A stretch of DNA of 64,000 bases from Manis javanica (taxonomy: Eukaryota > Chordata > Mammalia > Pholidota > Manidae): contig NC_133172.1 of assembly GCF_040802235.1 (NCBI RefSeq), positions 29,593,738 to 29,657,737 on the forward strand. The letters run 5' to 3'. The translations under genes and the position numbers were made by a program. Positions 51,122 to 61,349 of the stretch are shown here, one piece after another. The notes beneath the pieces are model-generated. The model worked only from the letters and a program-made list of their open reading frames with translations, was not told the origin of the DNA and searched no databases. The stretch's first letter is position 1, and each line of letters begins with the position of its first letter.

Positions 51122-52075
51122 TTACATTACATAGCCATAGTAGTCAGCAATTTCCATTTCCTTTTCCCTCTCGATGAAAAACTGTACTTTCCCCGCAAAG
51201 GTGTATTTGGCAGCATTCTCACACTCTTGTTGAACCCGCCTCTTCATAGCCTCCCACTCTGACCTCTGCTCTTCTGTGATGGGCTTTGACGTTACTGGTC
51301 CATAAATATCAGGTTTCCTCCATGGACAGGGTTGGAAGCAGAATTTTTGGGGTGGAAGCTGGGTTTGAGGCTTGGGTGGAGGCTCGTACTGGGGCACCGC
51401 AGTGGGAATGGGCTCCTGCTGGAGAGAAGTACAAGATGATATTCTGTAGGGTACAGGTCTAGAAGCAGCAGACTGGGTGACCCTAGGCTGGGTAGAGTTG
51501 GTCAAGTGTGGTTGGGTTGAGTTGGTCAGGACTGGACCCAGAGATGAGCAGGCAGGACCTGTCAAAGATGCACGTGCTTGCCGGGATGAACCAACTGCAG
51601 TAGGTTGAGCTGCATCAGTAGATCCAGGCCGGGTAGAAGAAGCCAAATCTGGCCGGTGTGAGGCCAGAGACTGTGGCCTCCAAGGAACTCGATGAGCTTG
51701 AGGCTTGTCCTCAGTCAGAAAAGGCAGGGGCACCAAGTTGACCTTCCCAGGAGGTGACCATTCATCCTGGGATGGAGATGAACACTCTTTTTTGACACTG
51801 CCATCTGGTTTCTGGGCTCTGGCATGAGTTTTCCCAAGGCCTTTACCCTCATATGGAGTATTCAGCCATGGTTTGGTGGCCGGTGGTGGCTGGGGGTCTT
51901 TGGGGTTCCTTGAATTTCCCAAGGCCTGGGAAGAAGAGAATCCAGTTTCCTTATCAGTCTTCTTCCCCAGTGCATGAAAAACCTGCACAGGCTCCAGCAT
52001 GTACATGCCTAGCGTGCTTCTAGGTTTTTCAAAGTTCTCTTGGCTTAGCTCAGGTTGGTTTTTCTTCCGCTTCAT
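51122..52075 (-). CDS. C2orf78-like protein, C-terminal exon (317 aa)
   Basis: An open frame of 317 codons in a region otherwise full of dead repeats. The residue order resembles my recollection of the C-terminal part of human C2orf78, a poorly characterised protein, including 'NQPELSQENFEKPRSTLGMY', 'EPVQVFHALGKK' and a final 'EREKEMEIADYYGYVM'. The protein is basic at the N-terminus, has a long Pro/Ser/Thr/Gln-rich middle (about residues 90-240, with short TNSTQP-type repeats) and ends in a charged, probably helical segment (about 265-317). No signal peptide or membrane segment. The frame stays open for about 35 codons upstream of the ATG before a TGA, and those codons also look coding (basic, Lys/Arg/Glu-rich), so the ancestral protein probably extended further. 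With the exon model at 52672 the ATG at 52075 is the first AUG. Function unknown. It could be a live truncated paralogue or a recently dying one. Confidence 0.6.
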   Translation of the reverse strand: MKRKKNQPELSQENFEKPRSTLGMYMLEPVQVFHALGKKTDKETGFSSSQALGNSRNPKDPQPPPATKPWLNTPYEGKGLGKTHARAQKPDGSVKKECSSPSQDEWSPPGKVNLVPLPFLTEDKPQAHRVPWRPQSLASHRPDLASSTRPGSTDAAQPTAVGSSRQARASLTGPACSSLGPVLTNSTQPHLTNSTQPRVTQSAASRPVPYRISSCTSLQQEPIPTAVPQYEPPPKPQTQLPPQKFCFQPCPWRKPDIYGPVTSKPITEEQRSEWEAMKRRVQQECENAAKYTFAGKVQFFIEREKEMEIADYYGYVM

Positions 52076-52439
52076 CCTGGGAATGATTGGCTTTGCTTCT
52101 GCCCTGACTTTGCTCCTGGACTGCTTACCCTCTTCAGCTTGCTTGGAGTTGCCTTTTCTGTCCTCTCCTCCTACTTTCTCTTTTCACCTGGTTTAGATAG
52201 AACACTGCAAAATGTGTGGATATTACTTTTTGAACATCATTAAATTACAACATAGTAAATTTGAAACACTAGTGGAGGGAGGCCACTACAGATGAGACAC
52301 ATCTCAGTGTATCCTGCCAGTTTTCTACACCACCTCGTTTTCTCTGTTTTTGTGGAAACACTTTCAAGATGCCTCTGATTTCATTTACTACATGGGTGCC
52401 CTTAAAGACTCAATATTGGAAGAGAAAGGGACCAGAGAA

Positions 52440-52610
52440 AACCAATCTGCCATCCTAATGTAACAGATGCAAAAACCAGATTTTCTTGGAGAGTCAATCA
52501 ATGACTTGTCCAAAGTCACACAGCTAGTAAATGTCAAAGTCAAAAGTGAAACTAGGTCTCCAGATTTCTAGTTCAACACTTTCTCCCATTAATTCATGCT
52601 ATTTTAAACC
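52440..52610 (-). mobile_element. MIR SINE inside the putative intron
   Basis: 'gacttgtccaaagtcacacagctag' followed by 'aaactaggtctccagatttctag' is the MIR core in antisense orientation. It lies between the two proposed exons of the C2orf78-like gene. Confidence 0.7.
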
Positions 52611-52671
52611 TGCTACTAAATTTAGGGGCAAAAATATCTAATGAAAATCTCTTAAGAGTTTCTTTCCTTAC

Positions 52672-52875
52672 CTGAGATGGTCAGAGAAGAAGGGGAAACA
52701 CCAACTGTAGATCCAAGAGATGAGGAGATGCTAGAGGATGTCTGAGTGGCTGAAGCCAAAGAGCACGTGTGTCCAGTATGAAGACTACTGGTCACTGGTC
52801 ACTTGCAATGCTCCAAGTCTATTTACAAATAACTCCGTGGAAACCCCAAGATTCTACAGGTGGTGATAGGTTGGT
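52672..52875 (-). other. candidate 5' non-coding exon of the C2orf78-like gene
   Basis: On the minus strand this segment ends with a strong donor, CCATCTCAG|GTAAGG (boundary 52672/52671). It contains no ATG between the promoter-like motifs and the donor. A possible acceptor for the next exon is TTTTGCAG|TG (exon from 52204), though its pyrimidine tract is weak. Spliced this way, the first AUG of the transcript is the one at 52075, in a fair context (A at -3). The last 38 codons before the donor are also open in one frame, so it could instead be a decayed coding exon. The 5' end is a guess from motif spacing. Confidence 0.4.
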
Positions 52876-52882
52876 GGGAGAA

Positions 52883-52924
52883 TGATGTCACAAGCAGGCA
52901 GTTTAAAGGTACGAGGTAGCCAAT
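52883..52924 (-). promoter_or_regulatory. candidate core promoter (CCAAT, TATA-like, CRE-like)
   Basis: Reading the minus strand: ATTGG (inverted CCAAT box, 52924-52920), then TTTAAA (52907-52902), then TGACATCA (52890-52883), one base from the cAMP-response element TGACGTCA. The arrangement lies directly upstream of the proposed first exon. CRE-type sites near the start are common in testis-expressed genes, but nothing here proves expression. Confidence 0.35.
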
Positions 52925-53252
52925 AGGGAGGTCAGATGCCCAACAAGAAGACAGGATTGGATGGAGGCAGTAGTAGGTGAGCTAAAACAGCACCTAAATG
53001 GCTGAGCTCTGTGAAGGGGGAATCCTACAGGTCAGGTCAGGTGTGATAGGCCCCCTTTCCCCCCAGGATCTTATGTTAGGGAAATCATCTCAACATTTCT
53101 TATGGATATTCATGAACATTAAAAACTAATAATTATTTATAATACATTTTATGGCATATACTACCCATTTTAAATTATATGTACTGTTAATTAATATCCT
53201 TAGGAAGGAGCAACATTTAGGTTGAACACTTAACAGTTGTTCTGACATAGTA
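52925..53252. other. no gene seen
   Basis: Upstream of the candidate promoter. Unique sequence turning AT-rich, with no recognisable repeat. Confidence 0.4.
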
Positions 53253-53543
53253 TCAGTTGATCTGCTTAATGTACTTGCCCTTTTTTAGAAGCACAAGAGG
53301 GGATTGAAGAGCTCTTTTTGTAACTTGGTCCAAGAATTGGATGAATTTATTGAGTGCACCTTGTGAGGAAAGGTTTGGTCCAAGGATCTTTCCATTTGGT
53401 TTCCTCTCCTTGACGCCTGCCTTCCTGTCAATGCCAGGTTGCACTTGCATCTCTCTTCTGCTTTCCTTATATTCTTCATTATAGGCATTGTTTGTGGGAC
53501 AAGCCTTGATCTGGCATCCCCCATAGCCCATTATTGCAGGCAC
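53253..53543 (-). other. unidentified 96-codon frame
   Basis: A minus-strand frame of 96 codons, with an overlapping 79-codon frame one register over. The residues are Lys/Arg/Gln-rich with no motif I recognise. It abuts the broken 3' side of an antisense L1. It could be a fragment of a processed pseudogene or chance, and I cannot choose between them. Confidence 0.2.
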
Positions 53544-53544
53544 T

Positions 53545-55490
53545 GTCTATCAGTGTAGTACGATTCCACAGCATCACCATTTGTCTCATCTGTGCTACAC
53601 TTTCTTCCTCATGATCCATCCCACACCATGTGTACTAATCATAATACACCCCAATCCCCTTCTCCCTCCCTCCCCACCAGCCCTGCCCCACCCCTCCCCT
53701 TTGGTAACTGCTAGTCCCTTCTTGGAGTGCGTGAGCTAATGCTCTTTTATTCCTTCAGTTTTTCTTTGTTGTTATACTCCATAAATGAAGGAAATGATTT
53801 GGTATTTGTCTTTCTCTGCCTGACTTATTTCACTGAGCATAATATCCTCTAGCTCCATCCATATTGTTACAAATGGTAGGATTTGTTTCTTTCTTATAGC
53901 TGAATAGTATTCCATTGTGTACATGTATGTCTTCTTTACCCCTTCATCTTGTGGACACTTAGGTTGCTTCCATATCTTGGCTATTGTGAATAGTGCTGCA
54001 ATAAAAATAGGGTTGCATGTCTTTTTTAATCTGGAAGTTGTTTTCCTTGGGTAAATTCCTAGGAGTGGAATTCCTGAGTCAGAATATTTCTATTTTTATT
54101 TTTTTGAGGAATGTACATACTGCATTCCACAATGGCTGAACTAGTTTACATTCCCACCAGCAGTGTAGGAGGGTTCCCCTTTCTCCGCATCCTTGCCGGC
54201 ATTTGTTCTTCCTAGTCTTCTCATTGTTATCCATCTTGACTGGTGTGAGGTGATATCTCACTTTGGTTTTAACTTGCATTTCCCTGATAATTAGTGACAT
54301 GGATCATTTTTTCTTGTGCGTGTTGGCCATCTGAATTTCTTCTTTGGAGAAGTGTCTGTACATAACCTCCACCCAGTTATTAATTGGGTTATTTGCTTTT
54401 CAGGTGTTGAAGCGTGTTAGTTATTTCTGTATTTTGGATGTTAATACCATGTCAGATATGTTGTTTACAAATATATCCTCCCATACTGTACAGTGCCTTT
54501 TTGTTCTGCTGATGGTGTCCTTTGCTGTACAGACTTTTAGTTTGATGTAGTCCCATTAGTTCATTTTTGCTTTTGTTTCCCTTGCTCGAGGAGATGTGTT
54601 CAGGAAGAAGTTGCTCATGCTTCTTCCTTTTGTGTATGGAGTTAAACAATAATCCAGTTTCATTCTCTTGCATGTAGCTGTCCAGTTTTGCCAACACCAG
54701 CTGTTGAAGAGGCTGTCATTTCCCCATTTTATGTCCCTGGCTCCTTAATCATATATTAATTGAACATATATCGTTGGGATTTTATCAGGGCTCTCAAGTC
54801 TGTTCCATTGATCTATGGGTCTGTTCTTGTGCCAGTACCAAATGGTCTTGATTACTGTGGCTTTGTAGTAGAGCTTGAAGTTGGGGAGCATAATCCCTCC
54901 CTCTTTATTCTTCCTTGTCAGGATTGCTTTGGCTATCTGGAGTCTTTTGTGTTTCCATATGATTTTTAGAACTATTTGCTCTAGTTCGTTGAAGAATGCT
55001 GTGGGTATTTTGATCGGAATTGCATTGAATCTGTAGATTGCTTTGGGCAGGATGGCCATTTTTACAATATTCTTCTATCTATGAACATGGGATGTGTTTC
55101 CATTTATTAGTATCTTCTTTAATTCCTCTCATGAGTGTCTTAGTTTTCAGAGTACAGGTCTTTTACTTCCTTGGTTAAGTGTATTCCTAGGTATTTTATT
55201 CTTTTTTAAGCAATTTGTAAATGGAATTGTAATCCTGATTTCTCTGCTAGTTCATTGTTAGTGTATAAAAATGCCAAAGATTTCTACGTATTAATTTTGT
55301 ATCCTGCAACTTTGCTGAATTCAGATATTAAATCTAGTAGTTTGGGAGTGGTATCTCTAGGGTTTTTTATGTACAATATCATGTCATCTGCAAACAGGGA
55401 TAGTTAAACTTCTTCCTTGCCAATCTGGGTACCTTTTATTTCTTTGTGTTGTCTGATTGCCATGGCTAGTACCTCCAATCGTATGCTGAA
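53545..55490 (-). mobile_element. L1 fragment lacking both ends, minus strand
   Basis: Read on the minus strand it runs from the ORF2 reverse transcriptase (FADD near 55381-55392) through '[20 protein letters not shown]' and the C-terminal region into the 3' UTR. The UTR stops around 53545 at the 'ctgatagacagtg' block, without the terminal 150 or so bases and tail. Frames are broken at several points. Loss of the 3' tail implies a deletion after insertion. Confidence 0.75.
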
Positions 55491-55965
55491 GTTAAGTTTC
55501 TTATCGGTCGGCCCTCTAGGAAATTCTGCAAAATTAAGTTATCAGTCGAGACTGTCTGCTCTTTCTCTAAGGTGGGCTGACTTATTTGTGGTTTGGTAAC
55601 AAGTATGTTAAGAATCTTTCTCTTACACTTCCTGGGTTTTTTCAAAATGCAATTTTGGCTATAAGGTGTGGGGTCTCCCTGTCTTTATAACGCTGTTTAT
55701 AGGTAGGCCTTTTAGCAGGCTAGAGTAAATCTGACAGTGATCTAATTGACACAGTGAAAACATGGGTTGTGCTCAGGTACTTTTATCTTGGGAATATTCA
55801 AACGTTCAAGGCCAAGTTGCTCTTCACCTTTTGAACGGTAACCGATTAACTCATTAACTCTGAGTCTTTTCTGGATTTCTAGTTTTAACTGGTTAACTGA
55901 GTCCTTTCTAGTGGGCTGTACTGATGTTTTGTCCTTCTACCATGCTCATATCTATTTTCCTGACT
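55490..55965 (-). mobile_element. truncated LTR related to the solo LTR at 8395
   Basis: Shared blocks in the same order as the first LTR: 'aagtttcttatc', 'ccttttagcaggctagagtaa' and 'gtgatctaattgacacag...catgggttgtgctcaggta'. Both LTR termini and any target duplication are missing. It separates the L1 on its left from the duplicated GNAQ block on its right. Confidence 0.6.
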
Positions 55966-56074
55966 AACAAAGGTGAAAGGATTGCAGGCTTGGTATCAAA
56001 CAGGTGTATGACCATCTACATCTACAGGTCAGTCAGTAATTCCGGTCTTTCTTCATCTGGTAAAATTGAAGAGC

Positions 56075-56209
56075 CGAGCAGCAGCAGCTTGAGCTTCCGG
56101 CAGGCGTCCCACTTATCACAGCGGAGCTGCCGTGCTCTCTTGCCATCAATCCACCGGGCTTCCTCGGCCTCCCCCCTCAGGGAGCATGCCGCGCTGACCC
56201 AGGGGTCAT
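56075..56209 (-). pseudogene. GNAQ: GNAQ exon 1 pseudo-copy B
   Basis: On the minus strand the ancestral ATG lies at 56209-56207 and similarity runs to 'KLLLLG' (CTGCTGCTGCTCG), ending at 56075. That is 135 bases, against the 136 coding bases of GNAQ exon 1, because of the same 1-base deletion near the start seen in copy A. The deeper residues are more decayed than in copy A (for example Trp for Arg in the EARRI block and Cys for Arg in the RDARREL block). No other GNAQ exon is present. It shares its disabling mutation with copy A, so it was already a pseudogene when duplicated. Confidence 0.85.
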
Positions 56210-56715
56210 TCTCCTGCAGCGCTTGTGCGGCAGCCCCACTGGCCCTTCTGCTCGCTCATGTGCGTGCGCACGCACGCACCCTCCCGCCCTCGCTACCCCG
56301 AGGCCACACTGGCTGCCGAGCCCCCACCACCTGAGCCCGCCTCCATGACAAGCTCAGGAAACCTCTGGGCTGGGGAGGCAGTGGGAGCAAGCGGCTTGGG
56401 CCGCCAGGACGAGCGAGGTGGGTGCGGGCTTGGGAGGCGTGCGAGGGAAGGCCTCCCTGACCGGCCTCGCCCAGATGCCCGCACCTCCTTCCATAGGAAG
56501 CAGCGGCCCGCCTCGTCCCCCGCGCCGCCTCCACACCCGCAGCTGAGGTTCCCTGAAGGCCTGCGCCTGGCAGCGAGAGCACAGCCACCGGGGCATCCCT
56601 GCAGCGAGCAGCCGCCAACGGCTGTGCACACCCGAAGCGCTTGCCCCTCGCTGCTGCCTGGCACCGCTCCGGGGCGCCCTCGGCCCTGCCCGCGCTCACC
56701 ACCCACATGGCGTGC
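56210..56715 (-). promoter_or_regulatory. CpG-depleted GNAQ 5' flank, copy B
   Basis: The counterpart of 31165-31675, still GC-rich, but many CpGs of copy A appear here as TG or CA, the signature of methylation-driven decay. Long overlapping frames on both strands (for example 56225-56749) are GC artefacts. Probably silent. Confidence 0.65.
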
Positions 56716-56719
56716 CTGT

Positions 56720-58690
56720 AATTGTAAGTTTTTAAGGGCTGCTCGATAATTCTAAAATTATGGTTTTATAATTGAGATATATTAACGTATAGCATTGTGT
56801 TAGTTTTAAGTGTACAACATAATAATTTAATATATGTATTAACACATTGTGCAATGATTACAGCAGTAAGTTTAGTTAACGTCCATCACTGTATATAGTT
56901 AGGAGTCTTTTCTTCCTGGGATGAGAACTTTTAATATCTACTCTCTCAACATTTAAATATACAAATACAGCATTGTTAATTATATTCACCATGCTGTATA
57001 TTGCATACCAGGACTTACGCATCTGGTAACTGTAAGTTTGTAACTTGTGACCTTCAGTCATTGTGCCTACCCCTACCCCTCACCCCCGCCTTGTCTGGTA
57101 TTCACCTATCGTTCTGTATATATATGAATTCCTTTCTGTTTTGTTTTCCTTTAGATTACAAATGTAAGTGATATCATACAGTATTTTACTTATTTCACTT
57201 AGGGTACATCCATGTTGTTACAAATAACAGAATTTCCATTTTTTTTGTAACTGAATAATATCCCACTGTGTGTGTGTATATACATATATATATATACACA
57301 CACAACATTTTCTTTGTCCATTCATCCATCAGTGGACACTTAAAATGTTTCTGTGTCCTGGCTATTGTAAACAATGCTGCAGTGAACAGAGCAAATATTT
57401 TAAGATTGTGATTTCACCTCCTTTGGATAAATACTCAGAAGTGGAATTGCTGAATCATGTAGTAGTTCCTTTTTTTATTTTTTACTGAAGCTCCGTACTG
57501 TTTTAGATAGCAGCAGAACCAATTTACATTCTAACAGTGAACGGAAAGGTAACCCTTTTCTCCACGTCCTCCCTAACACTTGGTATTACTTGCCTTTGTG
57601 ATAATAGACATTCTAACAGGTATGCGGTGATATCTCACTGTGGTTTTGATTTGCATTTCCTTGATGATTAGTGATGTGGAGCACCTTTTCATATACCCAT
57701 TGGCTATTTGTATGTGTTCTTTGGAAAAATGTCTATTTACATCCCTGTCCATTTTGTATTTGGGTTGTTTGGTGGGTTTTTTTCCCCTACTGAATTGTGT
57801 TAATTCTTCCTATATTTTAGATATTAATCCCTTATCAGATATGTGATTTGAAAATATTTTCTCTGAATCTATAGATTGTCTTTATTTGTTGATTGCTTCC
57901 TCCTTTTCATTTTATATAATCCTACTTTTTCTTTTTACTTTTGTTGCCTTCTCTCACTCTTGGTGTCAATTCAAAAAATTGTCAACAAGACCAGTGTCAG
58001 TGAGCTTACCCTCTGTTTTCTTCTAGGAAGTTATGATTTCAGGTCTTAATGTTTCAGTGTTTGATCCATTTAGAGTTGATTTTTGTGTATGGTACAGGGG
58101 TTTATCTCTAAGCTCTCTATTCTGTTCCATTGATCTATGTGTCTGTAGTGTACTGTTTTGATTATTATAGCTTTATGAATATAGTTTGAAATCAGGGAGC
58201 TTGATACCTCCAGCTTTGTTGTTCTTTCTGAAGATTACTTTGTCTATTCAGGCTTTTGTGGTTCCAAACACATTTTAGCTTTGTTCTAGTTCCATGGACA
58301 GTGCCTCTGGGGTTTTGATAAGGGGTTACATTGAGTCTGTGGATTGCTTTGAGTAGTATGTGATGATAATTGTTTCAGTCTATGAGCACAGACTCTTTAC
58401 ATTTCCGTACATATTCTTCAACTTCTTTCATCAGCATTTTACAGGTTTCAGCATACAGATTTTTCACCTCATTGATTAGATTTATTTGTGGGTATTTTTT
58501 TACTTTCAATGCAAGTGTAAATGTGAGTATTTTCATAATATCTCTTTCTGATAGTTCTCTATTAGTATGTAGAAACACAGCTGAGTTTTGTATATTGACT
58601 TTACATTCTCAGTATTATTGACTTCAGTTTGTTGTAACAGCTTTTTGAGTCTTCAGAGTTTTATATATATAATATGTCATATACTGATAA
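56720..58690 (-). mobile_element. old L1M 3' half, antisense (copy B)
   Basis: Same element and same ends as 31690-33798, with independent indels. The (TG)n site is short and mixed with TA units (57267-57304). Confidence 0.75.
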
Positions 58691-59770
58691 TGATGGTTTT
58701 GCTCTAGTTCATTGAAGAATGCTGTAGGGATTTTGATAGGGATTTCATTGAATCTGTAGATTGCTTAAGGCAGGATGGCCATTTTGACAATATTAATTTT
58801 TCCTAGCCAAGAGCATGGGATGAATTTCCATTTATTAGTGCCTCTTTAATTTCTTTTAAGAGTGTGTTGTAAATGAACTAGTGGTTACCAAAGGGGACGG
58901 GTGTGGGAGGGTAGATGGGGAGGGAGAGAGAAGGGGACTGAGGGGTATTATGTTTAGTACACATGGTGTGGGGGATCACGGGGAGAACAGTGTATCACAG
59001 AGAACGGACATAGTAGATCTCTGGCAACTTGCTGCACTGATGGAAGTGACTGCATTGGGGTATGGGTGGGGACTTGATAATACGGATAAATGTAGTAAAC
59101 ACATTGTTTTTTCATGTGAAACCTTCATAAGAGTGTATATCAATCATACCTTAATAAAAAATTTTTAAAAAAGAGTGTCTTGTAGTTTTCAGGGTATCAG
59201 TGTTTCATTTCCATAGTTAGGTTTATTCCTAGGTATTTTATTCTTTTTGATGCAATTGTGAATGGAATTTTTACCTGTTTTCTCTTTCTGCTAGTTCATC
59301 ATTAGTGTACAGGAATGCAACAGATTTCTGTGTATTTATTTTGTATCCTGCAACTCTGCTGAATTCAGATATTAGTTCTAGTATTTTTGGAGTATAGTCT
59401 TTAGGGTTTTTTATGTAAAATATCATGTCATCTGCAAACAGGGACAGTTTGACTTCTTCCTTACCAATCTGGATGCCTTGTACTTCTTTGTTTTGTCTGA
59501 TTGCCGTGACTAGGACCTCCAGTACTATGTTGAATAACAGTGGGGAGAGTAGGCATCCCTGTCTTGTTCCCGATCTTAGGTGTAAATCTTTCAGCTTCTC
59601 CCTGTTAAGTATGATGTTGGTTGTGGGTTTATCATATATGGCCTTTATTATGTTGAGGTATTTGCCCTCTATACCTATTTTGTTGAGAGTTTTTGTCATG
59701 AATAGATGTTGAAGCATTTCTGAAATGTTTTTTCTGTATCTCTTGAGATGATGATATGATTTTTTTGGGT
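58691..59770 (-). mobile_element. L1 ORF2 segment, antisense (copy B), split by a nested L1
   Basis: Counterpart of the start of the element at 33799. Minus-strand frame 59717-59271 (148 codons) includes '[14 protein letters not shown]' and FADD. Truncated on its right by the L1 end beginning near 59775. Confidence 0.75.
58872..59170 (+). mobile_element. nested L1 3'-end insertion with target-site duplication
   Basis: About 300 bases of L1 3' UTR (ending 'accttaataaaaaatttttaaaa') inserted in opposite orientation into the antisense L1. Flanks: AAGAGTGTGTTGTA at 58858-58871 and AAGAGTGTCTTGTA at 59171-59184, a 14-base duplication with one difference. Copy A has no insertion here, so it postdates the duplication. 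Confidence 0.85.
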
Positions 59771-59774
59771 TTTT

Positions 59775-60540
59775 TTGATGGTTTTTTTAATTAAGGTATT
59801 ATTTATACACACTTTCATAAAGGTTTCACTTGAAAAAACAATGTGGTTACTACATTCACACATATTATCGTGGACCCACCCATTCCCCAATGCAGTCACT
59901 GTCCATCAATGCAGCAAGATGCCACAGATCACTGTTTGCCTTCTCTGTGTTACACTGTTTTCCCCATGATCCCCCACACCATGTGTACTAAACGTAATAA
60001 CCGTCCATCCCCTCCTCTGTCCCTCCCCACCCGCCATCCCACAACCCTCCCCTTTGGGGTCCCTTCTTCGAGTCTCCGAGTCTGCTGCTCTTTTGTTCCT
60101 TCAGTTTTGCTTTGTTGTTACACTCCACAAATGAGGGAAGTCATTTGTCACTTGTCTTTCTCCCCCTGGCTTATTTCACTGAGCATAATATCCTCCAGCT
60201 CAATCCATGTTGTTGCAAATGGTAGGATTTGTTTCTTTCTTATGGCTGAATAGTATTCCATTGTGTATATGTACCCCATCTTCTTTATCCACTCATCTAC
60301 TGTTGGACTCTTAGGTTGCTTCCATATCTTCGCTATTGTAAAAAGTGCTGTGATAAACATAGGGGTGCATATGTCTTTTTCAGTCTGAGAAGTTGTATTC
60401 TTTGGGTAAATTCCAAGGAGTGGGATTCCCTGGTCAAATGGTATTTCTATTTTTAGTTTTTTGAGGAACTTCCATATTGCTTCCACAATGGTTGAGCTAA
60501 CTTACATCCCCACCAGCAGTGTAGGAGCATTCCCCTTTTA
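59775..60540 (-). mobile_element. 5'-truncated L1 3' end, minus strand
   Basis: It begins on the plus strand with the reversed tail ('ttttttaattaaggtat', the ACCTTAATAAA subfamily form), then the 3' UTR and the last part of ORF2, including 'VDEWIKKMGYIYTMEYYSAI'-type text. It ends abruptly near 60540. It interrupts copy B of the segmental duplication. Confidence 0.8.
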
Positions 60541-60719
60541 TATATATTTATAAATATATGTATTTAAAATCAAAGTCTCCCTACTGCTCTTTTCCCCCAA
60601 ACCCTTACTTCCCCTGCCCAGAGACAATCACTTTTACTAGTTTCTTATATGTCCAAGATAATATATGCATAGCAATTATATCACATTAGATTTTTGATCA
60701 CTTACTACTTGAAGGGTTT
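60541..60719. other. no gene seen
   Basis: TA-rich start, then sequence possibly derived from an old L1 or other repeat. Not assignable. Confidence 0.35.
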
Positions 60720-60912
60720 GTCAGTGTTACTGACACTTGGGGTGGAGAAATTATTTGCTATGGGGACTGTCCTGTGTGTGCAGGGTGTTTAGCAGTGTCC
60801 CACCAGTTGCCAGTTGCACCTCTTCCCTCACTGTGACAACCAAAAATATCTCCAGACATTACCTAATGGTTTCTGAGGGGCAAAACTGCCCTGGTTGAGA
60901 ACCAGTGCCCTA
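60720..60912 (-). mobile_element. MER20-like hAT DNA transposon
   Basis: On the minus strand it reads 'ctggttctcaaccagggcag', 'aatgtctggagatatttttgg', 'ttgtcac', 'ctgctaaacaccctgca' and 'aggacag', matching the order of the 220-bp MER20 element of placental mammals. Confidence 0.65.
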
Positions 60913-61349
60913 AAGAAAAGGAAGCAGAAGAAAGGGACTTCTGTTGTCTATTTTTTTTTAAGTTAAAAGTAGTGCCTGTTTACTCAGATATCTTGTAGTT
61001 CATCTATGCCGTCATTCCCTGTTATGTGACTTAAATGTATTATAATTACATTTCTGCCTCTCTTTGCAGTTATGAGTTTTTCATTCCTAGAGGCACAATG
61101 GGCACAAAATTACTTTGAGTTTCTTTGGCTATTGTTCCTCTTTTCGTATACTCTGATCCTGGTAGAAATAGTATTCTTGTATATTTCCAGTAATCTTGTA
61201 GCTAGTTCTCCCAGAATGAGACTTAGGAGCACAATTGCTTTGGGTATCATCATTTGTATTGTTCAGTAGAATCATGGAGTCGCTCTTCCAGGTATTTTCT
61301 GAGGGCCTTCTGTGTGCTGTTGCCCCACATAGAAAGTGCTTTGAGAGCA
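60913..61349. other. no gene seen
   Basis: Short frames only; no recognisable family. Confidence 0.4.

Larger units (their letters stand above)
56055..59770. repeat. segmental duplication, copy B
   Basis: Second copy of 31018-34590, same orientation, 25 kb to the right. It has gained a nested L1 end (58872-59170) and is cut at its right end by the insertion of another L1 (59775). It is clearly diverged from copy A by substitutions and indels, so the duplication is not recent. Confidence 0.85.

Noticed and set aside
56225..56749. 174-codon plus-strand frame and overlapping minus frames
   Set aside because: Same GC artefact in copy B.
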